Positions 47,358-56,412 of a stretch of 64,000 bases of DNA are shown here, piece after piece. The DNA comes from Palsa-459 sp035937595 (GTDB taxonomy: Bacteria > Actinomycetota > Acidimicrobiia > Acidimicrobiales > RAAP-2), in assembly GCA_035937595.1 (NCBI GenBank), contig DASZHS010000005.1, positions 186,001-250,000 on the forward strand, read 5' to 3'. The position numbers and the translations under genes were made by a program. Under the pieces are notes generated by a model, which ran no database searches, had not been told where the DNA came from, and saw nothing but the letters and a program-made list of their open reading frames with translations. The first letter of the stretch is position 1. The number at the start of each line of letters is the position of its first letter.

Positions 47358-47360
47358 CCT
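47355..47360 (+). promoter_or_regulatory. -10 element (TAACCT) of the groL promoter
   Basis: TAACCT overlaps the last bases of the CIRCE repeat and lies 43 bases before the groL start, leaving a leader with a strong ribosome binding site (AGGAGGAAG). Confidence 0.5.
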
Positions 47361-47403
47361 CGTCCCCGCACCAGTTGACGCACCACGTCCAGGAGGAAGC
47401 ACC

Positions 47404-49026
<1,623 letters not shown>

Positions 49027-49066
49027 GGATTCCCGACGGGCGGGCAGACCGCCGAGCCGACGCCGT

Positions 49067-49100
49067 CACGACGGCGGGTGCCCCCGCACCCGCCGTCGTG
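49067..49100. terminator. 15-bp hairpin terminator between groL and the convergent oxidoreductase gene
   Basis: A perfect 15-bp inverted repeat (arms 49067-49081 and 49086-49100, each beginning or ending with CACGACGG or its complement) with a 4-base C loop starts 40 bases after the groL stop. It can end transcription from both sides; there is no T-run. Confidence 0.7.
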
Positions 49101-49168
49101 GCACGTCCGGGGTCGCTTCGGTCGAGGGCGTGCTCGCCGGCGCCGCCGTGGCCGACCGCCGATCGGCG

Positions 49169-50584
49169 TCAGCCGCTCGCGAGCGCCACGAGCTCCTCGC
49201 GGCTGGGCGCGGGGAGGGGCTCGTCGCGCCAATTGGACCCGAGCTCGCAGATGCGCTCGACGACGGCGGGATCGGCGAGCGCGACGTCGATCGGCTCGAC
49301 CACGAGCGCCGAGCGGACGAACACCCGGAGCAGGTCCGCGTCCTTCGTGGACGCCGCCGAGAGGGCGCGCTCGAGCTCGAAGCGCTCGTCGTCGGGGCGG
49401 TACGCCTCGCCGCGCACGCCCGCGTCGACCTCGGCGAGCCGGTGGCGGTCCTGCTGGCGCGTCCAGCGGAACCAGGGCATCGCGACGGTGTCCGTCGCCT
49501 CGTGGAACGCGGTGGCGAACGTCCCCGGGTTCTCGAGGCCGGGGTCCCGCAGGACGTCACGCAGCACGGTCCCGTGCAGCAGGCCGATGGAGGCGCCCCG
49601 CCCGAGCGAGGGGTTCGAGCACGACCACGCGTCGCCCACCGAGACGACGCCGGTCGCGACCGGCGTCCCGTCGACGACGTAGTCGCGCAGCCGGTCCTCG
49701 ATCTTGGAGATCGTCGCCACGCGGTCGTCGATGGGCTCGCCGTCGAGCCAGTGCGCGACGAGCGGCAGGGAGCGGACCACCTTGTCCCAGCGGTCGGCGT
49801 CGCGCAGCCCGAGGAGCGCCTTGTCCCGGGCGCTCGTGACCAGCGTGACGCTCCAGGTGCCGTTGTCCGCCGGCAGGGTCAGCGACGAGATCGTGCCGAG
49901 GTGCTGGAGGCCCGGTCCGAAGGCGAACGGCAGCGAGCCGTCGGGCGAGCGGAAGTGCCGGCCGAAGTACATGAACCCGAGGTCCTCGAGCTCCTCGTGC
50001 GGGGGGCGCGCGCCGACGTCCTCGAGCAGCCGTGGCAGCGCGGAGCGCCGGCCCATGACGTCGACGACGAGGTCCGCGTGCACGTCGCCGTCGCTGCTGT
50101 GCACCCCGACGACGTGGGTGGTGCCGCGCTCGGCCGCCGGGCCGGTGAGCAGCCCCTCGACGACCGCGCCGCGCCGCACGTCGAGCCGCGGCGTCGACGC
50201 CGCGGCGTCGCCGACGGCCAGCTCCATCACGGGTCGCCGCGCCGTGAGCACCTCGAAGTCCCCGTCGCCCTCGCGCTCGGGGCCGCGGACCGACTCGGGC
50301 ACCTCGAGGATCGGGTTGAGGCGCAGCCCCCCGGCGTCCTCGATCGACCTCGCGACGCGCGGGAGCTCGTGGTCGAGGATCGCGCGGTAGCGGGCGAGGA
50401 ACATGTGCGGGAGCCGGAACTGGTTGACGCCTCGTCGGTCCCAGTCGGTCCACGCCTCGGCCGCCGACGCGACGGGCGCGGCGGGGTCGCGCTCGAGCAC
50501 GGTGACCTCGTGGCCGTCGTCGGCGAGCAGCATCGCGGTCCCGAGGCCGACGACGCCCGCGCCGAGCACGACGATCTTCGCCAC
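49169..50584 (-). CDS. FAD-dependent monooxygenase-like oxidoreductase
   Basis: A 471-residue flavoprotein. The N-terminal FAD-binding loop is IVVLGAGVVGLGTAMLLADD, followed by an acidic end (VLERDP). The second FAD block, VVSVGDAWSCSNPSLGRG, is the GD motif of p-hydroxybenzoate hydroxylase-type enzymes. ADLVVDVMGRRS matches the DG-like middle motif. Start GTG is preceded by GAGGGG. It is related to tryptophan halogenase/geranylgeranyl reductase-like flavoproteins, but lacks the halogenase WxWxIP motif as far as I can see. The substrate is unknown. It is not a HemY-type protoporphyrinogen oxidase, although hemQ lies nearby. Confidence 0.75.
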   Translation of the reverse strand: MAKIVVLGAGVVGLGTAMLLADDGHEVTVLERDPAAPVASAAEAWTDWDRRGVNQFRLPHMFLARYRAILDHELPRVARSIEDAGGLRLNPILEVPESVRGPEREGDGDFEVLTARRPVMELAVGDAAASTPRLDVRRGAVVEGLLTGPAAERGTTHVVGVHSSDGDVHADLVVDVMGRRSALPRLLEDVGARPPHEELEDLGFMYFGRHFRSPDGSLPFAFGPGLQHLGTISSLTLPADNGTWSVTLVTSARDKALLGLRDADRWDKVVRSLPLVAHWLDGEPIDDRVATISKIEDRLRDYVVDGTPVATGVVSVGDAWSCSNPSLGRGASIGLLHGTVLRDVLRDPGLENPGTFATAFHEATDTVAMPWFRWTRQQDRHRLAEVDAGVRGEAYRPDDERFELERALSAASTKDADLLRVFVRSALVVEPIDVALADPAVVERICELGSNWRDEPLPAPSREELVALASG

Positions 50585-50702
50585 CGCTGCTCCCCTCGTC
50601 GAACCGACGGAGGCTACCTGCGGCGTGGTCGGGCGACCAGCGGCCGATCGGACCGAGGGACGTCCACCCTCCTCGGCGCCCCGCCGAGCGAGCCGCCCCG
50701 GG

Positions 50703-51083
50703 TCAGTCGAAGCCGGTGAAGGGCCGCGCCGAGACGCAGAACTCGTTGCCCTCGGGGTCCTGCAGGACGGTCCAGCGGTGCTGCCCGTCGAGGATCGCGT
50801 GGTCGTCGAGCACCGTCGCGCCGAGACGCACCAGCTCGTCGATGACCGAGGGGTGATCCGGCGTCGTCAGGTCCAGGTGGACCCGGTTCTTCGCCCGCTT
50901 GGGCTCGGGGACGTCGTTGAAGTACCACGCCGGCTCCGCCCGCGCGCCGTCCGTGCCGCCGATCGACGCCCACCGCTCGCCGCTGCCGGCGTCGAGCGGT
51001 CGGCCGAGGACGGCGGACCAGAAGGAGGCCACGCGCAGCACGTCGCCGCAGTCGAAGGAGATGTTGCTGACCCGCAGTTCCAT
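50703..51083 (-). CDS. VOC-superfamily glyoxalase-like protein
   Basis: A 126-residue protein starting MELRVSNISFDCGDV and ending VLQDPEGNEFCVSARPF, typical of the glyoxalase-like group (Glyoxalase_6) with the block KNRVHLDLTTPDHPSVIDEL. Two VOC units are visible. Metal binding is possible through His and Glu of NRVHLDL and EGNEFC. The gene lies in an accessory stretch, divergent from hemQ. Substrate unknown. Confidence 0.8.
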   Translation of the reverse strand: MELRVSNISFDCGDVLRVASFWSAVLGRPLDAGSGERWASIGGTDGARAEPAWYFNDVPEPKRAKNRVHLDLTTPDHPSVIDELVRLGATVLDDHAILDGQHRWTVLQDPEGNEFCVSARPFTGFD

Positions 51084-51159
51084 GACCCTCCTCGCGCCGT
51101 GGCGACGATCGTCGCACAGCCCGCGGCGGTCGGCCCAACCGGGTCGCCTCGGACGTCCC

Positions 51160-51165
51160 TAACAT
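51160..51165 (+). promoter_or_regulatory. -10 element of a leaderless transcript (TAACAT)
   Basis: TAACAT ends 6 bases before the GTG start of hemQ. Confidence 0.5.
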
Positions 51166-51171
51166 CGCTTT

Positions 51172-51861
51172 GTGCCCGAGCCGCCCGCACCCCTCGTGCC
51201 GTCCACCGGGCTCACGGTCGTGCACCTGTTCTGCAAGGCGCCCTTCGACGTCGACCGGGCGGGCGTCGCCGAGGCGATCGCCTGGGCCGAGGGCCGCGAC
51301 TGCCAGGTCGTCCTCGCCGCGATCCTCGGCCACAAGGCGGACGCCTGCGTCATGGCGCTCGGCCGCGACGCCTGGGACCTGCGCGAGCTGCAGACGCGGC
51401 TCGGGCGCGCGGGCCTCGAGGTCGTCGACAGCTACGTGTCGATGACCGAGGTGTCCGAGTACGCGGCGGGCATGCCCGAGGAGCTCCTGCGCGCGCGGCT
51501 CTACCCGACCCTGCCCCCCGAGGGGCTGCGCGCGTTCTGCTTCTACCCGATGTCGAAGCGCCGCGGCGACACGCAGAACTGGTACGGGCTCGACTACGCG
51601 CGGCGCGAGGAGCTCATGCGCGGCCACGGCAAGGTGGGGCGGGAGTTCAAGGGCCGCGTGCTCCAGGTGGTGACCGGGTCCACGGGCCTCGACGACTACG
51701 AGTGGGGCGTGACCCTCTTCGGCGCGCACCTCGACGACCTGAAGGCGTGCGTGTACACGATGCGCTTCGACGAGGCCTCCGCGGAGTACGGCGAGTTCGG
51801 CCCGTTCTACGCCGGGGTCGTCGCGTCGCTCGACGAGGCCCTCACCCACGCCGTCGGGTGA
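51172..51861 (+). CDS. hemQ: Coproheme decarboxylase (HemQ/ChdC, chlorite dismutase family)
   Basis: A 229-residue enzyme of the coproporphyrin-dependent haem pathway that converts coproheme to haem b using peroxide. The clade signature FYPMSKRR is present, followed by NWYGLDYARREELMRGHGKV, in which the histidine is the proximal iron ligand, and VLQVVTGSTGLDDYEWGVTL. The length fits the pentameric actinobacterial form. GTG was supported by TAACAT 6 bases upstream. The other pathway genes (hemY, hemH) are not in the window. A Nudix gene follows after 22 bases. Confidence 0.93.
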   Translation: MPEPPAPLVPSTGLTVVHLFCKAPFDVDRAGVAEAIAWAEGRDCQVVLAAILGHKADACVMALGRDAWDLRELQTRLGRAGLEVVDSYVSMTEVSEYAAGMPEELLRARLYPTLPPEGLRAFCFYPMSKRRGDTQNWYGLDYARREELMRGHGKVGREFKGRVLQVVTGSTGLDDYEWGVTLFGAHLDDLKACVYTMRFDEASAEYGEFGPFYAGVVASLDEALTHAVG

Positions 51862-51870
51862 GGGGTCGGT

Positions 51871-51876
51871 TAGGTT
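51871..51876 (+). promoter_or_regulatory. -10 element of a leaderless transcript (TAGGTT)
   Basis: TAGGTT ends 7 bases before the GTG chosen for the Nudix gene. Confidence 0.5.
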
Positions 51877-51883
51877 GCCGCAC

Positions 51884-52570
51884 GTGGCCGAGGTCTCCGA
51901 GCGGACGCTTCGGCGCTGGGCCGAGGCGCTCGCGGGGATCGCGAGGACCGGGCTCGGGTTCACCGAGAGCCAGTACGAGCGGGAGCGGTTCGAAGAGATC
52001 CTCCGCATCGCCGCGGACATCCGCGTGTCCGCGGACGCCGAGGCCGGCCGGCCGCTCGACGCCGACGGCCTCGTCGCCGAGTGGCTCGACGAGACCGGGG
52101 GCGGGGTCGCGGGCTACGTCACGCCCAAGGTCGCCGTCGGGGCGGCGGTGAGCAACGACGCGGGCGAGCTCCTGCTGATCCAGCGCGCCGACTCGGGCGT
52201 GTGGCTCTACCCGACCGGGTGGTGCGACGTGGGGTACTCGGCGGCCGAGGTCGCGACCAAGGAGGTCCAAGAGGAGACCGGCATCGAGGTCGAGCCGGTG
52301 CGCCTCATCGGGGTGCTCGACGGGCTCCGCCTCGGGATGTCGAGGATCCCCCTGTACTCGCTGCTCTTCCACTGCCACGCGGTCGGCGGCGAGCTGCGGG
52401 CGCACCCGCTCGAGTGCACCGACGTGGGCTGGTTCACGGAGTCCTCGCTGCCCTCGCCCCTCGTGGGCGTCGAGCGCTGGGGCGCGCCGGTGTTCGCCGC
52501 GCTCCGCGGCGAGGTCCGCGACGTCTACTACGACGTGCTGCGGCGCCCCGTGTGGCGAGGTGAGCGGTGA
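51884..52570 (+). CDS. Nudix hydrolase with N-terminal helical domain
   Basis: A 228-residue protein. Residues 1-65 (LRRWAEALAGIARTGLGF ... FEEILRIAADIR) match the helical N-terminal domain of ADP-ribose/nucleoside-diphosphate-X Nudix enzymes. The Nudix helix is KEVQEETGIEV, preceded by GWCDVGYS. The first Glu of the Gx5E motif is Tyr here, while the catalytic EVQEE core is kept. Possible substrates are ADP-ribose or other nucleoside diphosphate derivatives. The GTG start was preferred over a TTG 9 bases upstream because of the TAGGTT spacing. The stop overlaps the next acetyltransferase gene. Confidence 0.85.
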   Translation: MAEVSERTLRRWAEALAGIARTGLGFTESQYERERFEEILRIAADIRVSADAEAGRPLDADGLVAEWLDETGGGVAGYVTPKVAVGAAVSNDAGELLLIQRADSGVWLYPTGWCDVGYSAAEVATKEVQEETGIEVEPVRLIGVLDGLRLGMSRIPLYSLLFHCHAVGGELRAHPLECTDVGWFTESSLPSPLVGVERWGAPVFAALRGEVRDVYYDVLRRPVWRGER

Positions 52571-53013
52571 CGATCCGCGTGGAGCGCGCCGTCGTCGCCG
52601 ACGCCGAGATCGTGGCCGCGGTCCGCCGCCTGCTGCCGCAGCTCAGCGAGACCGCGCCAGAGCCCGAGGCGAACGACGTGGAGGCCGTGGTCACCGCGCC
52701 CGCCACGACGCTGCTCGTCGCCCGCGACGACGAGGGGCCGATCGTCGGCATGCTGACGCTCGCGATGTTCCGGCTGCCGAGCGGGGTCCGCGCCTGGATC
52801 GAGGACGTCGTCGTCGACGAGTCCGCGCGCCGGCTCGGGACCGGCCGCGCGCTCGTCGAGGTGGCGCTCGAGCTCGCCGCGGACGCCGGGGCGACGAGGG
52901 TCGACCTCACGTCGCGGCCGTCGCGGGACTCGGCGCGGCGCCTCTACGAGACGATGGGGTTCGAGGAGCGCACGACCACCGTCTACCGACGCCCGCTCGA
53001 ACCGCCGGGCTGA
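52567..53013 (+). CDS. GNAT-family N-acetyltransferase
   Basis: A 148-residue acetyltransferase. Motif A is visible as AWIEDVVVDESARRLGTGRALVE, with the pyrophosphate-binding loop RLGTGRA, and the C-terminal motif B as SARRLYETMGFEERTT. The size suits a single GNAT domain. GTG overlaps the Nudix stop by 4 bases, so they are co-translated. Acceptor unknown; similar enzymes acetylate small amines, amino acids or protein N termini. Confidence 0.87.
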   Translation: MTIRVERAVVADAEIVAAVRRLLPQLSETAPEPEANDVEAVVTAPATTLLVARDDEGPIVGMLTLAMFRLPSGVRAWIEDVVVDESARRLGTGRALVEVALELAADAGATRVDLTSRPSRDSARRLYETMGFEERTTTVYRRPLEPPG

Positions 53014-53050
53014 GCCCACCGTCGGGCGAGGGCCATCGTCCCGGCCCCGC

Positions 53051-53401
53051 TCAGCCGCCGCTCGGCTGCAGGACGCCGATCGTGTTGCCCTCGGGGTCCG
53101 TCAGCCACGCGAAGGTCCCGTCGGGGATCGCGACGGGGCCGACGAGCGTGGCGCCGCCGAGCTCGGTCGCGCGGGCCAGCGTCGCGTCGAGGTCGTCCAC
53201 CTCGACGTAGAACATCGTGTAGGTGTGCGGCTCGTGGCCGAGCGCGGCGAGGTGGCCGTCGATCCCGCGGCCGGCGTTCGTCGCGAACGTCGTGGAGTCG
53301 CCCGTAGGATCCGCCGCCCAGTCGAAGAGCGCCGCGTAGAAGGCGGCCCCCGCGGCGCGGTCCCGGCACCCGATCTCGAAGTAGACGACGGGTCGTCCCA
53401 C
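53051..53401 (-). CDS. VOC-superfamily protein (glyoxalase-like)
   Basis: A 116-residue protein starting VVYFEIGCRDRAAGAAFYAALF and ending AWLTDPEGNTIGVLQP. It is closely similar in layout to the VOC protein at 42.7 kb (both have the EGN(T/V)xGL/VxQP ending), so the two may be distant paralogues. The function is unknown. It is encoded opposite to the flanking acetyltransferase genes. Confidence 0.8.
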   Translation of the reverse strand: MGRPVVYFEIGCRDRAAGAAFYAALFDWAADPTGDSTTFATNAGRGIDGHLAALGHEPHTYTMFYVEVDDLDATLARATELGGATLVGPVAIPDGTFAWLTDPEGNTIGVLQPSGG

Positions 53402-53451
53402 CGCACCCCCTGACGCACGGAGCGTAGGACACGGCGCTCGCGGCCGACGAA

Positions 53452-53457
53452 TAGCGT
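53452..53457 (+). promoter_or_regulatory. -10 element of a leaderless transcript (TAGCGT)
   Basis: TAGCGT ends 6 bases before the ATG of the 289-residue acetyltransferase gene. Confidence 0.5.
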
Positions 53458-53463
53458 CCGCGG

Positions 53464-54333
53464 ATGCACGTCCAGCGCTGCGAGGACGCTCGCCGGTTCC
53501 TCGACGAGACCCGCTCGTACCGCGCGAGGGAGCCGATGCGCACGAACGTGCTCGGCTCGGTCGCCGCGACGGTCATCGCGGGCGACGACCGGTACGCCGA
53601 GCGGTTCTGGTGGGTGGTCCGCGACGACGACGGGGCGGTCGTGGGCGCCGCCATGCGCACCGCCCCCTACGCGCTGTCGATCGGCCCGATGCCGGACGCC
53701 GCCGTCGAGGCGGTGGCCCGAGCGGTGGCGGCCGTCGACGACGACGTGCCGTCCGTGGCCGGCTTCGGCGGGTGCATCGACGCGTTCCTCGCGGCCTACG
53801 CGACGACGGGCACACCCGGCGGTCGCCGCGCGGTCGGCGCCGTGCACCGCCAGGTGCTGTACACGGCGACGAGCGTGCGGGCGCCGGAGGTCCCCGGCAC
53901 GATCCGGGTCGCGACCGAACCCGAGCTCGGCCACGCCGAGGCGTGGTACCTCGACTTCACCGAGGAGGTCGACGGGGTGCGGCCGCCCGCGAGCGCGGTC
54001 GAGCGCGAGGTCCTGCTCGGCACGCTCCGCGACGGGCGGCTCCGCTGGTGGTGCGACGAGGGCGAGGTGGTCTCGATGGCCGCCCACGCCGTGCCGGTCG
54101 CGAACCCCGGTGGCGCCGTGACGAGGATCGGCCCGGTCTACACGCCGCCGTCGCGGCGACGCCGCGGGTACGCCGCCGCGCTCACCGCCGCGCTCACCGA
54201 GCTCCTCTTGGCCCGCGGCTCGAGCGTGATGCTGTACGCGGACGCGGCCAACGCGACCAGCCGTGGCGTCTACGAGCGGCTCGGCTACACGGCGCTCGAC
54301 GAGCTCGTCCGCACGACGCTCGCCCCCCGCTGA
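53464..54333 (+). CDS. GNAT-family acetyltransferase, two-domain
   Basis: A 289-residue protein. The C-terminal half is a GNAT domain with RIGPVYTPPSRRRRGYAAAL (motif A, RRRGYA loop) and the ending ATSRGVYERLGYTALDEL. The N-terminal half looks like a degenerate second GNAT-like unit (FWWVVRDDDGAVVGAAMRT), as in MshD-like and other double GNAT proteins. ATG start has TAGCGT 6 bases upstream. Substrate unknown. Confidence 0.82.
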   Translation: MHVQRCEDARRFLDETRSYRAREPMRTNVLGSVAATVIAGDDRYAERFWWVVRDDDGAVVGAAMRTAPYALSIGPMPDAAVEAVARAVAAVDDDVPSVAGFGGCIDAFLAAYATTGTPGGRRAVGAVHRQVLYTATSVRAPEVPGTIRVATEPELGHAEAWYLDFTEEVDGVRPPASAVEREVLLGTLRDGRLRWWCDEGEVVSMAAHAVPVANPGGAVTRIGPVYTPPSRRRRGYAAALTAALTELLLARGSSVMLYADAANATSRGVYERLGYTALDELVRTTLAPR

Positions 54334-54357
54334 GCGGGGGCGCCGAGGTCGCGCGGG

Positions 54358-54363
54358 TAGCCT
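54358..54363 (+). promoter_or_regulatory. -10 element (TAGCCT) for the methyltransferase gene
   Basis: TAGCCT ends 10 bases before the ATG, so transcription would give a leader of only a few bases. Confidence 0.4.
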
Positions 54364-54373
54364 CGCGTCTCCG

Positions 54374-55252
54374 ATGTCCGACGCGGGGACCCAGTCGAAC
54401 CACGAGCACTGGGAGGCGCTCGCGCGGTTCCACGGCACGGGCGACGACGACTACTACGACCTCGAGCTCCTGCGGTCGGGCGGCTCGCTCATGGGCGTCG
54501 AGGAGCGCGACGCGATCGCGTTCGCGACGGACGGCCGCGGGCTCGCGGGCACCTCGGTGCTCCACCTGCAGTGCCACATCGGGTGCGACTCGATCGCGAT
54601 GGCGCGCGAGGGCGCGACGGTGACCTCGGTCGACTTCTCCCGCACGGCGCTCGATCGGCTCGAGGCCCTGGCACGGGAGTGCGGCGTCGCCGTCGCGACG
54701 GTCGAGGCCGACGCGACCCGGCTGCCCCACGAGCTCGCCGGCCAGTTCGACTACGTCTACGCGTCCATCGGCGTGCTCTGCTGGATCGAGGACCTCGACG
54801 GCTGGATGGCGGGCGTCCGTCGCTCGCTGCGCGGCGGCGGCGCGCTCATCCTCGTCGAGCTCCACCCGCTCGTGACCATGGTCGAGTCCCTCGACCCCCT
54901 CGTCGTCGACTTCCCCTACGCCTTCGACGGGCCGCACGTCTACTCGGGGACCGGGACCTACGCGAACCGCGACGCGGCGATCGAGTGGACGACGGTCCAG
55001 TACGCCCACAGCGTCGGCGAGGTCGTCACCGCCGCCACCCGGGCGGGGCTGCGCTGCGAGCTCCTGATCGAGCACACGTCGGGGTCGTTCAACACCGGCC
55101 AGTTCGAGGGGCCGGAGGACGACGGTCGCTACCGCCTCCGGCTCGGGCGGGGGGCCGCGCGCGACGGGGGGCGCGAGCCCGCTTGCCCGATGCCGGTCCT
55201 CTACACGCTCGTCGCGAAGGCCGACGCCGCACCCGACGAGGGCGCCGCGTGA
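54374..55252 (+). CDS. SAM-dependent class I methyltransferase
   Basis: A 292-residue protein. Motif I reads VLHLQCHIGCDSIAMA, followed by VTSVDFSRTALDRLEAL (acidic residue after strand two) and DYVYASIGVLCWIEDLDGW (motif IV region). The chemistry (O-, N- or S-methylation) is unknown; the LHLQCHIG form resembles small-molecule methyltransferases. It overlaps the next acetyltransferase gene by 4 bases. Confidence 0.85.
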   Translation: MSDAGTQSNHEHWEALARFHGTGDDDYYDLELLRSGGSLMGVEERDAIAFATDGRGLAGTSVLHLQCHIGCDSIAMAREGATVTSVDFSRTALDRLEALARECGVAVATVEADATRLPHELAGQFDYVYASIGVLCWIEDLDGWMAGVRRSLRGGGALILVELHPLVTMVESLDPLVVDFPYAFDGPHVYSGTGTYANRDAAIEWTTVQYAHSVGEVVTAATRAGLRCELLIEHTSGSFNTGQFEGPEDDGRYRLRLGRGAARDGGREPACPMPVLYTLVAKADAAPDEGAA

Positions 55253-55734
55253 CCTTGGAGGTCCGCCGGCTGCGCGACGGCGAGTGGGCGGTCCTGCGCG
55301 AGGTGCGCCTCGCGGCGCTCCTCGAGGCGCCGTACGCGTTCAACTCCACCTATGCCGACGAGGTCACCCACGACGACGCCACCTGGCGAGGCCGGCTCGG
55401 CGAGCAGGCGTGGTTCTGCGCGATCGACGACGCCCGCCCGGTGGGCGTGGCCTCGGGCGGCCAGCTGCGGGTCCCGGACCCCGACGTGCGCACGTTGCGC
55501 TCGATGTGGGTCGACGAGGCGCACCGCGGACAGCGCGTGGCGGACGCGCTCGTGGGCAGCGTCGCTGCGTGGGCGCGCGCAGACGGCGCGCGGGTCCTCA
55601 CCTTGTGGGCGCTCGACGCATCGACGCGCGCGCACGCGTTCTACCGGCGCGTCGGCTTCTCGCCCGTCGCCGATGACCAGGACGACCTCGCGTCGACGCA
55701 CCTCGCGATGACGCGCTACACCCTCGCCCTCTGA
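55249..55734 (+). CDS. GNAT-family N-acetyltransferase
   Basis: A 161-residue acetyltransferase. The start MTLEVRRLRDGEWAVLREVR is typical; motif A is LRSMWVDEAHRGQRVADALV and motif B is RAHAFYRRVGFSPVADD. It resembles the acetyltransferase at 55.9 kb in layout (APYAFNST versus TPEAFGSS), suggesting duplication. GTG is set by the overlap with the methyltransferase stop. Acceptor unknown. Confidence 0.87.
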   Translation: MTLEVRRLRDGEWAVLREVRLAALLEAPYAFNSTYADEVTHDDATWRGRLGEQAWFCAIDDARPVGVASGGQLRVPDPDVRTLRSMWVDEAHRGQRVADALVGSVAAWARADGARVLTLWALDASTRAHAFYRRVGFSPVADDQDDLASTHLAMTRYTLAL

Positions 55735-55850
55735 GCCGCTGGCGCCCGGCCGCTCGGTGCGGCGACGCGAGGTCCCGTCGTCCCTGCGAGGTGCGCCGGC
55801 ACCCGGTCGAGGCGAACGCCGAGCCCTGGATTCGGTGGGACACTCTGCGC

Positions 55851-56363
55851 GTGCTGGACGTCGAGCGACTCGACACGGCATCGTGGGCGCGCCTCTCGCG
55901 CCTGCGCCTCCGAGCGCTCGACGACACGCCCGAGGCGTTCGGCTCGAGCGCGGACGCAGAGCGGCACCACGGCGAGCGCGCGTGGCGACGGCTCGCCGGC
56001 CTCGGCCCGTGGTGGCTCGCCGTCGGCGACGGGCTCGACGTGGGGCTCGTCGCGGGCGGTCACCGCGACGGGCACGCCGCGTCGCGCTGGGTGTACTCCA
56101 TGTGGGTGGACCCGGCGTGGCGCGGGCGCGGGGTGGCGGCGGCCCTGCTCGACGCCGTCGTCGGCTGGGCCGTGGACGAGGGCGCCGCACGGCTCGGCCT
56201 CGACGTGACCGATCGCGTGCCGCGCGCGCGCCGCTTCTACGAGCGCCACGGGTTCAAAGCGACCGGGGTCGTCGAGCCGCTGCCGCGCGATCCCTCGATC
56301 CTGCTCGCCGAGATGGTCCTCGACCTCACCGCACCGTCACCACGGCCACGCACGACGTCGTGA
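55851..56363 (+). CDS. GNAT-family N-acetyltransferase
   Basis: A 170-residue acetyltransferase. The N-terminal part is LSRLRLRALDDTPEAFGSS, motif A is VYSMWVDPAWRGRGVAAALL and motif B RARRFYERHGFKATGVV. GTG was chosen over an upstream ATG because the conserved domain begins at once and GACACT lies 6 bases before it, the leaderless spacing used elsewhere. Probably a paralogue of the preceding acetyltransferase gene. Acceptor unknown. Confidence 0.83.
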   Translation: MLDVERLDTASWARLSRLRLRALDDTPEAFGSSADAERHHGERAWRRLAGLGPWWLAVGDGLDVGLVAGGHRDGHAASRWVYSMWVDPAWRGRGVAAALLDAVVGWAVDEGAARLGLDVTDRVPRARRFYERHGFKATGVVEPLPRDPSILLAEMVLDLTAPSPRPRTTS

Positions 56364-56412
56364 CGCGCGGGGTGGCGGGGCGCGAGGTCTATCGTCGCGC
56401 CGGGAGGTGCTG

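Noticed and set aside
49169..50584. Protoporphyrinogen/coproporphyrinogen oxidase next to hemQ
   Set aside because: The flavoprotein has the GD motif of aromatic hydroxylase-like enzymes and not the HemY pattern; proximity to hemQ, in opposite orientation, is not enough.
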